In this document: positions 57,878 through 64,000 of the stretch, piece after piece
How the letters are laid out: each line of letters opens with the position of its first letter
How positions within the stretch are numbered: position 1 is the stretch's first letter
Assembly (NCBI RefSeq): GCF_001957125.1
Contig: NZ_MPHJ01000004.1
Span: forward strand, 282,690-346,689
Origin: Shewanella sp. UCD-KL12
Lineage (GTDB): Bacteria > Pseudomonadota > Gammaproteobacteria > Enterobacterales > Shewanellaceae
Direction: 5' to 3'
DNA: 64,000 bases
Program-made: the position numbers and the translations under genes
The notes under the pieces: generated by a model
What the model saw: the letters and a program-made list of their open reading frames with translations, nothing else
Databases searched by the model: none
What the model was told of the DNA's origin: nothing

Positions 57878-59470
57878 ATGAATATTTTTGCACATGCAGC
57901 GCAACTCGAAACACAAAACATTCCATTTGCTATGGCTAATATCCTAGAAACGTCTGGCTCAGCCCCAAGGCACCAAGGCCAGATGATCATTAAAGCTGAT
58001 GGAAAAATTATCGGGACTGTGGGTGGTGGAATGATAGAGAGGTTTGTTATTGAACAAGCCATTGAAGCGATAAAAAAGAGAGAACCAAGAGTGGTTAAGG
58101 GACGCATGGCGCGTACTGGCCCTGATGCAATGGGCATGGACTGCGGCGGCACCATGTCGGTGCATATCGATGTGTTCGGCCTACGCCCTGCCCTTGTCTT
58201 AGTGGGAGCAGGCCATGTTAACCGCGCCGTTGCGCAAGCCGGTCATGTGTTAGGGTTTGATATTACTGTAGCTGATGCTTATGAGGACAGTTTAGCCGAA
58301 GGCAATTTCCCTCAAGGTACCAAATTAGTGCTTGGTGATACCATGGAAGATGCTATCGATAAACTCACTATCACAGACAAGTCATTTGTCGTCATAGCAA
58401 CTAACCATCAAGATAAAGATGCTATCTCTAAGATTGTTCAACAAGATGCGCAATATATTGGCCTAATGGCCAGTAAGCGTAAGGTGCAAACCCTGTTCAA
58501 TCACCTCAGACAGATAGGTATCGAGGATAAAAAGATTGAGAGCGTATACTCGCCAGTCGGTTTCAGTATCGGCGCTGAAACCCCTGAAGAGATTGCGATC
58601 AGTGTGATGGGAGAGGTATTAAAGGTAAAAAATGCCGCGGCTGGTGGCTTAATGAAAGATGATAGCCGCATCAATCAGAAAAAACTGGTGATGATCCGCG
58701 GAGCTGGTGATATAGCCACAGGCGTTGCTATTCGTCTTCACAATGCTGGGTTTAAAGTCGTGTTAACTGAAAGCCCAAAACCAACCGTTATCCGTCGCAC
58801 AGTCTCCTTCGCCCAATGCCTGTTTGATGGCAATGTCACCGTTGAAGGCATTACAGCCAGTAAAGCCACATGCTGCAGCACGATTCACAGCATACTCGAT
58901 CTCGGTATGATCCCAGTTCTTGCTGACGAAGAGTGTTGTAACGTAAATAAACTCCGCCCTCGATTTGTCGTTGATGCTATTTTAGCTAAACGCAACTTAG
59001 GCACGACGAAAGACTTAGCGCCTCATACCATAGCCCTTGGCCCTGGCTTTATGGCTGGTGTAGATTGCCATGCCGTAATAGAAACCAATCGAGGCCATGA
59101 TTTAGGTCGAATCATCTATAAAGGTGAAACGACACCAAACACAGGTATACCAGGTAACATCGGTGGATTTACTCATCAAAGAGTACTTCGAGCGCCAAAT
59201 CCTGGTGTCATGCATTGTCATGTAAAACTGGGAGACATAGTCAAAGAGGGAGATCTCATCGCCCAGATAGATGACACCCCAGTAAATGCGCCACTTGCAG
59301 GTATGGTGCGTGGACTGCTTAATGAAGGCTTAGAGGTGACAGAAGGTTTTAAGATTGGCGATATCGACCCAAGAGGCGATGAAGCGGATTACCTTACCGT
59401 CTCAGATAAAGCCCGCGCCATTGGCGGCAGCGTGCTAGAAGCTATGTTGTACTTAGATGCCAATAGTTAA
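57878..59470 (+). CDS. yqeB: YqeB, XdhC/CoxI domain fused to selenium-hydroxylase maturation domain
   Basis: 530 aa, collinear with E. coli YqeB (541 aa). Residues about 1-90 are XdhC/CoxI-like (GTVGGGMIE, DCGGTMSVHI), about 105-250 its Rossmann part (LVGAGHVNRAVA), and from about 268 the YqeB (EF2563-type) part (MIRGAGDIATGVAIRL, ALGPGFMAGVDCHAVIET, GFKIGDIDPRG). XdhC-type domains insert the sulfurated Mo cofactor; the C-terminal part is linked to the selenium version. Operon with yqeC. Confidence 0.92.
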   Translation: MNIFAHAAQLETQNIPFAMANILETSGSAPRHQGQMIIKADGKIIGTVGGGMIERFVIEQAIEAIKKREPRVVKGRMARTGPDAMGMDCGGTMSVHIDVFGLRPALVLVGAGHVNRAVAQAGHVLGFDITVADAYEDSLAEGNFPQGTKLVLGDTMEDAIDKLTITDKSFVVIATNHQDKDAISKIVQQDAQYIGLMASKRKVQTLFNHLRQIGIEDKKIESVYSPVGFSIGAETPEEIAISVMGEVLKVKNAAAGGLMKDDSRINQKKLVMIRGAGDIATGVAIRLHNAGFKVVLTESPKPTVIRRTVSFAQCLFDGNVTVEGITASKATCCSTIHSILDLGMIPVLADEECCNVNKLRPRFVVDAILAKRNLGTTKDLAPHTIALGPGFMAGVDCHAVIETNRGHDLGRIIYKGETTPNTGIPGNIGGFTHQRVLRAPNPGVMHCHVKLGDIVKEGDLIAQIDDTPVNAPLAGMVRGLLNEGLEVTEGFKIGDIDPRGDEADYLTVSDKARAIGGSVLEAMLYLDANS

Positions 59471-59472
59471 CG

Positions 59473-59490
59473 ACTTGCCTGATAGCAAGT
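59473..59490 (+). terminator. Possible terminator after yqeB
   Basis: Stem ACTTGC / GCAAGT with a 6-base loop, 3 bases after the stop; a T run follows 7 bases later, so it is weak. The short direct repeat GTTCATAAAGCGG occurs twice at 59512-59538. Confidence 0.45.
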
Positions 59491-59650
59491 TGTAAATCTT
59501 TTTTATGTCAGTTCATAAAGCGGAGTTCATAAAGCGGGATAGGTACTTTGTTGGCGTGTTGAATAACAATACTTCAATTTTACCTATCGCCTGCGGCTCG
59601 CTGAATGTGTAAATAGTTAGGTTTTTCTTGAAACTACTCGTCGACAAAAA

Positions 59651-60046
59651 CTACTGGTACAGACGGCCGTTGTGTTTTAGCCAGCCATGAGCATGGCGAC
59701 CATTAGGGTCTTTATGTGTCCAATGAACAAGGCCCCCTTTTTTATTCCACTCATACTCACCATAGAACTGCACGGTATCGCCAATATTAAGGGACGAAAT
59801 TCTCGGCGCAAGGTCAATGTTATGCGACACTAAGATTGTCTGCTTGCTCTGTAAACGCAGAATAAACTTTTGATGTTTTGAACCTTGAGTATCATCTGGC
59901 AATAACCTAATAACCGTACCACTGCCTTTAACTTGAATATCGCTGCGATTTGACTCATAGGCTTGGGTTAAAACACTGTCATTTCCAAATGTCGGAAATA
60001 CAGATAATGTCATGAGTAAAATAAAAGCCGTTAACATCCTTTTCAT
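59651..60046 (-). CDS. DUF3465-type periplasmic protein
   Basis: 131 aa from ATG 60046 (GGAG 6 bases upstream). Signal peptide (KRMLTAFILLMTLSVFPTFG, cut before NDS). The mature protein has an OB-like beta pattern (GSGTVIRLLPDDTQGSKHQKF split at LLPDD; ISSLNIGDTVQFYGEYEW) and ends HWTHKDPNGRHAHGWLKHNG, the DUF3465 signature as I recall it. Function unknown. Between the purine locus and the repeat-rich scar. Confidence 0.75.
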   Translation of the reverse strand: MKRMLTAFILLMTLSVFPTFGNDSVLTQAYESNRSDIQVKGSGTVIRLLPDDTQGSKHQKFILRLQSKQTILVSHNIDLAPRISSLNIGDTVQFYGEYEWNKKGGLVHWTHKDPNGRHAHGWLKHNGRLYQ

Positions 60047-60086
60047 CGCTTTCTCCATTTTCCATTTTTATGCTTTTACTATTTGA

Positions 60087-60120
60087 TAAGCCCTACTTTG
60101 TAAGCCCTACTTTGTAAGCC
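60087..60120. repeat. Tandem repeat, 14 bp, 2.4 copies
   Basis: TAAGCCCTACTTTG repeated twice and followed by TAAGCCC, upstream of the DUF3465 gene. Confidence 0.85.
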
Positions 60121-60239
60121 CAAGAATTCTAGACACTTTCTGAGTTCTAATCAATTATTCTGATTAACTTAGCTGGTGTCCCACCATACAGTGAATCAGG
60201 CGTGACCTTTGCCATGTATTGGCGTAGACAGCATTGATC

Positions 60240-61110
60240 AGCAGCCAATTCGATAGTGTTTTTGCAAGACGCCGTGATTTAGAAGCTTGCACACCACTGA
60301 GCGTACTGGCTACTAGAGAGTGCTTGGAATGGTTCAACTAATTCTGCCACATAGTGAGATAAAGCTGACTTCAACGTTTCGCAGCCAATGCGCTAGTGTC
60401 TTTGCAAACCGCCGTAAAATCTTCTGACCTCCAGGGATGGAGGAAATGCCAAATTTTGTATGGAACGAAATTGGCCATGATGGCTCAACTAAATCTCTGA
60501 CTGCCAAGGATTGGTGGAAATGCCAAGAAATGTACGACTGAAAGGATTCAGGAGGTAGAGTAACGCAGGGAGCAGTTACCGAGGGAACATTTCTGGCCTT
60601 GATTTAGAAGCTTGCACGCCACACAGCGCACAGGCTGCTAGCCAGTTCATCGAAGCGTCAAACTCATTAATGCCCCAAAATGCGTTAGTCTTCGAATGAA
60701 GGTTGATTACATTTTCTGATTTAGTTTCTGTTTGAAGTATTGTTACCGTCATCCTGAACTTGTTTCAGGATCCAGCTTTATGACATTGGGTAATTTGCTT
60801 GAAGGTCATATATTCATGGTTATCTACCGCCTGTCCGGCGAGGAATGTGCACTCTTTTTTTGAGAAAGTTCTGCGAAACGCTGTGGCTATTGATCTCATA
60901 AAAAGACCCCCTATACGCTTTGCCGCTTTATCTGACCCACATGGACGTGGCGAATGCCGAAAAATGTATGGAACATTTTTTGCCATTAATCCGAAGTCCG
61001 CAGCCGTACCTACACTTGGTTGTTTTTCTCTTCGATTTAATTTTTCTGAATAACTTTAGCCTTAGTTTGAAACTCATTTATGCCCCAAAACGAGTTTACG
61101 TCAGCAATTC
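60240..61110. repeat. Dispersed degenerate repeats in a gene-free stretch
   Basis: Pairs of diverged repeats: GCAGCCAATTCGATAGTG at 60241 and a variant at 60381; GATTTAGAAGCTTGCAC at 60277 and 60601; TGGAGGAAATGCC at 60438 and TGGTGGAAATGCC at 60514; ATGCCCCAAAA at 60670 and 61080. A perfect hairpin ATCCTGAA / TTCAGGAT is at 60751-60771. The frames here (60765-60986 minus, 60799-61053 plus) do not look like genes. The whole gap 60047-61712 has no supported gene. Confidence 0.7.
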
Positions 61111-61712
61111 CTCCAATGCAGCATTAACCTCTTTGCAATATTTTTCTCATCAGTCGGAAAGGTCAGTGTTTGTGTTTTTATACAGTATTTTCGGCTTTGT
61201 GCGGATAATCATCAAATTATGCTCAATCTGTTCGCGGTTTGCTATCGAGTGCAAGGAAAAGTAGGCGTAGATTCAGTAAGATAAATTGTGCGGCCATAAA
61301 AAGTTGAGATAACAGGCAAGCAAAGTGTGCATGCGCGTTTACACTAAGAGTGTATTGGATACTATTCGACAGCTATTGAGTTATTGAGCTGTTTTTAATA
61401 GGCTTTTATCAATGAGTTGAGCGCACGCTTTCCCAAGAGGGCTTGGCAAAACGCGCAAGCCGTATATAAAAATGTTATTTGGCACCACGAAATCTCGTAA
61501 ATATTTATTTATAAAAGCGGTGTTTTCTAAATTTTTTTAGCTGGTTACGCCTCAGTTTTCGCCGTGAAGTTTTGCGTAAACTACCAACATAGTGTTTGCT
61601 CAAAGTTCAAGGTTTGGTCAGTCGTGGTGCTGGGCACTTTTTAGCTCTACGGTTGGGCTGCCATTTTTAGTAAAGTGCTTGTGTCTGTTGGGAGTTAACT
61701 GCTGCCATCAAA

Positions 61713-61809
61713 TAACAAGCTAATCAACAGGACAAATAACAGTTGGCTTTTTGCTCCTGCGTCGCTTATTTTAGCCAACATATTATTTGCCCGTTATTCA
61801 GGGCGTTAG
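61713..61809 (+). other. attC site 1 (integron recombination site)
   Basis: Starts TAACAAGC and ends GGGCGTTAG, the conserved outer boxes of attC. The inside is an imperfect palindrome: GGACAAATAACAGTTGGCT against AGCCAACATATTATTTGCC, leaving an unpaired central region, so the single strand folds into the hairpin recognised by integron integrases. 97 bp. Marks the left edge of the two-gene cassette. Confidence 0.85.
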
Positions 61810-61865
61810 AACCCAATTCGCCAGGGTAAGCTAGATTTAAAATATAAATTGGAATAATAATTACC

Positions 61866-62702
61866 ATGAAAAAGATACCCTCAGAATTGAAGATGGATCA
61901 TTTAGCCCGATCACTGGTTGATGCAGTTATGAACAATTCAACTACGATAATTGTGGAAGGGTCAACAGATGTAAAAATTGTTAAAAATATTATTACGTTA
62001 GCAGGTTATGATCAAAGTAAAGTAAATATTTTTGTTCTTATGGGGAAACTAAACTTATTGAAAGTTTTGGACTCTGAAGAAATTAGACATAATGATAATG
62101 TAATAGTTTTACTAGATTTAGATGTGGGAAGCATTTATGAATCTAAATTTATTGCAAGAACTAAGAGTAAAATAAACAATAGCAAAATCCCTGTCTGCAC
62201 GGCAACTCCATCAATTGAATCTTGGCTTTTCGCTGATGATATAAATCTGAAAACATTAATCAAAGAAACAGATAAAGCAGAAGCAATTTATGACAGATTG
62301 CCAATGCCTGAAGACATAACATACCCCAAGCAAGTCCTTAGAAACTTATTAGGCAGTAAATATAATATTGATATGATTATGAGTGGTATGGATATTAACC
62401 TATCCGCTAGTCGTTCTTCGTCATTACGTAATTTTTTGAAAGAGCTTTCAATAAAACTTGGTGAGCCTAAAGTTGAGTGGGAAGAAAGCTATGTTAGAAG
62501 TGCAGGAAGAGATGTTTTTTCTAAATTAGTGAATGAAATTATTGACCCGAATAAGGTGATTTATAAGTCACTAGATGGTAACAAAATAACTGCAAGAGAA
62601 ATGTCTTTACACATAAGAGATGGGAGTGACATTGGGGTTAGGTATTCAGTTGAAGTACTACGAATGGCGAGAGACCTGCTAGCTAGAGAGAATAGCAAAT
62701 AA
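61866..62702 (+). CDS. TOPRIM-domain-like protein in an integron cassette
   Basis: 278 aa, visibly richer in A+T than the housekeeping genes. TOPRIM pattern: TIIVEGSTDVKIV (Glu31, Asp35), FVLMGKLNLLKVL (Gly60) and VIVLLDLDVGS (Asp84-x-Asp86), followed by ATPSIESWLF, a Glu/Trp motif seen in several TOPRIM-like nucleases of defence systems. The C-terminal half is helical and unrecognised. No ABC ATPase domain, unlike OLD proteins. One base separates it from the next gene, so they are an operon. Lacks a strong ribosome-binding site. Function unknown; a nuclease role is inference. Confidence 0.6.
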   Translation: MKKIPSELKMDHLARSLVDAVMNNSTTIIVEGSTDVKIVKNIITLAGYDQSKVNIFVLMGKLNLLKVLDSEEIRHNDNVIVLLDLDVGSIYESKFIARTKSKINNSKIPVCTATPSIESWLFADDINLKTLIKETDKAEAIYDRLPMPEDITYPKQVLRNLLGSKYNIDMIMSGMDINLSASRSSSLRNFLKELSIKLGEPKVEWEESYVRSAGRDVFSKLVNEIIDPNKVIYKSLDGNKITAREMSLHIRDGSDIGVRYSVEVLRMARDLLARENSK

Positions 62703-62703
62703 T

Positions 62704-63336
62704 ATGATTTCATTCATTACAAATTATGACGATAACACTCAAGATAACCTGACGGTTTTTAACAATCTTGGGTTAACAGGCTTCACAGTGAATCTCCATA
62801 GTGATGATGCAACAAAAAATAATTTACACACTGAGTTAAGTGCTAGAGATATTAATTGTTTTGCAATGTCACATGGCGATATCGACATATTGAAAGACCA
62901 GCATGGTAATAATGCATTCGATCAAAGAGTATTGGGCATTAATAATACATTTAATGTTTTTGCTTATGCTTGTAATACGTCGATTATATTGGGAGAGACT
63001 GCTGCAGCTATAAACGTTAATTGGCTAGGTTATATATCCCCAATAAATGCTCCTTGTACAGATATTGAAATGAACGAAATTTATACAGATATATTTTCAT
63101 ATGTTTGTGACTCCTTTCCAAATGTAAATTGTCCAGAAAGAGCTTCTAGTTTTATAGAAGGTTTAAAGTCTATATGTGAACAAAAAAACGAAGAGTTGTA
63201 TGATATGAGAGAAAATAATTCATATGAAGCTGGAATATCCACACATATGAATATGCGTGAATTATGGCAAAAGTTAAAAATATGGTTGGAATCATCAGGA
63301 GAATCAATAGAAAACCCTTCAACCATGAATTGGTAG
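62704..63336 (+). CDS. Caspase/CHAT-like protein, partner of the TOPRIM gene
   Basis: 210 aa. A hydrophobic strand MISFITNY begins the protein. CFAMSHGD (His57) follows about 33 residues before FNVFAYACNTS (Cys90), the order and spacing of the His-Cys dyad in CHAT and other caspase-fold proteases, then LGYISPIN as a further strand. The C-terminal 70 residues are helical and acidic. No Fe-S or membrane features. It starts 1 bp after the TOPRIM gene and stops just before attC site 2, so both belong to one cassette. Family call is by pattern only. Confidence 0.5.
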   Translation: MISFITNYDDNTQDNLTVFNNLGLTGFTVNLHSDDATKNNLHTELSARDINCFAMSHGDIDILKDQHGNNAFDQRVLGINNTFNVFAYACNTSIILGETAAAINVNWLGYISPINAPCTDIEMNEIYTDIFSYVCDSFPNVNCPERASSFIEGLKSICEQKNEELYDMRENNSYEAGISTHMNMRELWQKLKIWLESSGESIENPSTMNW

Positions 63337-63341
63337 GGTTC

Positions 63342-63434
63342 TAACAAGCACTTTAAACGGAACAAAAACAGTTGGCTTTGTTTCGTGCCTCAACAAGTTT
63401 AGCCAACTATTTTTGTCCGCTTAAGTGGGCGTTA
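63342..63434 (+). other. attC site 2 (integron recombination site)
   Basis: Starts TAACAAGC, ends GGGCGTTA. CGGAACAAAAACAGTTGGCT pairs imperfectly with AGCCAACTATTTTTGTCCG. 93 bp. It shares the box sequences and the inner AGTTGGCT / AGCCAAC stem with site 1 but differs elsewhere, as neighbouring cassettes do. It begins 6 bases after the stop of the second cassette gene. Confidence 0.87.
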
Positions 63435-63559
63435 ATAAGCTGTTATGTTTGTATGCATCATTGTGCTTATTTAGGCCGAGTGGTGTAATTTCCAGTTAGT
63501 ATTAAGGCCCAAGTCGACTCTTGATAGAATAAGGCTAAATCTTCGAAGTAGGTGGTATG

Positions 63560-63817
63560 ATGTACGAGTTAAAGTGGTTAGTAACTGAGTTTGAAAAGCT
63601 AGAAATAGATGGCATTACTAAAGCTCTCGAATATGAAGAGTCACCAGTTATCTGTGTCGCCTTAGAAAAATTAGAAAGCGGAGTATTCTTAGTGTGTAAG
63701 TCATTAGAGAATGAAGATGACACTTTAGAGTTTCTCAGAAAGCATGGCATCTTTCTAAAGTTGAGATATTTGGGGTCAGAGTCTGACGAATCCCCACATA
63801 AAGATCTGAGTAAATAA
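63560..63817 (+). CDS. Small hypothetical protein
   Basis: 85 aa from the second of two ATGs (63560), which has better spacing to AGGTGG. Acidic, with predicted beta/alpha segments (MYELKWLVTEFEKLEIDG, PVICVALEKL, VFLVCKSL). No family recognised. It follows attC site 2 by 126 bp and may belong to a second cassette, but no attC is seen after it. The antisense frame 63776-63976 is judged a shadow. Confidence 0.55.
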   Translation: MYELKWLVTEFEKLEIDGITKALEYEESPVICVALEKLESGVFLVCKSLENEDDTLEFLRKHGIFLKLRYLGSESDESPHKDLSK

Positions 63818-63922
63818 TGAGATAGATAAAAAAGAGACAGGACAGCCATATCTTTTGTACTTTAGTATTTCCTCAACTAGGCTTTTAGTTATCTCAACAT
63901 AGTGTTGTATAGGATGGTTATT

Positions 63923-64000
63923 ATGACTTCTGCTCGAAGAACCCTTATTGATGCTGAGTCGACGCCGTTTTATCACATAATAAATCGTTGTGTAAGAAGA
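63923..64000 (+). mobile_element. Start of a REP-associated/IS200-like Y1 transposase gene (cut by window end)
   Basis: The frame from ATG 63923 begins MTSARRTLIDAESTPFYHI, then INRCVRR to the window edge. This is the usual N-terminus of RAYT (TnpA-REP) single-strand transposases, where FYHIINRC is the first conserved motif. AGGATGG lies upstream. The HUH and catalytic Tyr motifs would be outside the window. Confidence 0.8.

Noticed and set aside
60765..61264. Overlapping frames on both strands in the repeat-rich stretch
   Set aside because: They share repeats, lack ribosome-binding sites and show no domain features.
63776..63976. Minus-strand frame near the window end
   Set aside because: It overlaps the small plus-strand gene and the start of the RAYT gene and shows no features.

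Overview
The window looks like chromosome of a marine gammaproteobacterium, most likely Shewanella or a close relative in the Alteromonadales. This rests on recognised gene content and order (serS-crcB-rarA-lolA-ftsK-lrp // ald-trxB, thrS-infC-rpmI-rplT, tusDCB-tusE, divergent ribE/norM) and on protein similarity to Escherichia coli recalled from memory. No database search was run.

Layout. 1-11.6 kb: 3' part of a Lon-like protease, Mn-type pyrophosphatase, a periplasmic binding protein, an SOS-controlled umuDC pair with a clear LexA box, an RND efflux pair and a YbaY/META lipoprotein. 11.8-12.9 kb: two identical tRNA-Ser(TGA) genes inside an array of degenerate copies of 'tRNA 3' end plus terminator'. 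12.9-34.7 kb: mostly housekeeping genes, starting with the divergent punC/punR purine-nucleoside transporter and regulator. 34.8-35.9 kb: three tandem tRNA-fMet/tRNA-Val(GAC) pairs followed by two decayed fMet-like copies that carry insertions.

36.0-59.5 kb is a large purine-oxidation locus: Tsx-like porin, two NCS2 purine permeases, guanine deaminase, XdhD and its FAD partner YgfM, a three-subunit xanthine dehydrogenase, SsnA, YgfK, and the accessory genes mocA, yqeC and yqeB. The last set is the signature of selenium-dependent molybdenum hydroxylases. The inferred flow is guanine to xanthine (GuaD) to urate (Xdh), with import by the permeases and porin. The pyrBI operon sits inside this locus. 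The two main purine operons carry the same short palindrome upstream (TATCAA-N-TTGATA), a candidate shared operator.

60.0-64.0 kb is accessory DNA. About 1.6 kb of decayed dispersed repeats lead to two integron-type attC recombination sites. They bracket one A+T-rich cassette with two genes: a TOPRIM-like protein and a protein with a caspase/CHAT-like His/Cys pattern. This pair is the best candidate for an undescribed system, possibly phage defence or a toxin module; its function is inference. A small unknown gene and the start of a REP-associated (Y1) transposase close the window.

Start codons were re-chosen from ribosome-binding sites where the longest reading frame looked too long, including a non-ATG (ATA) start for infC.
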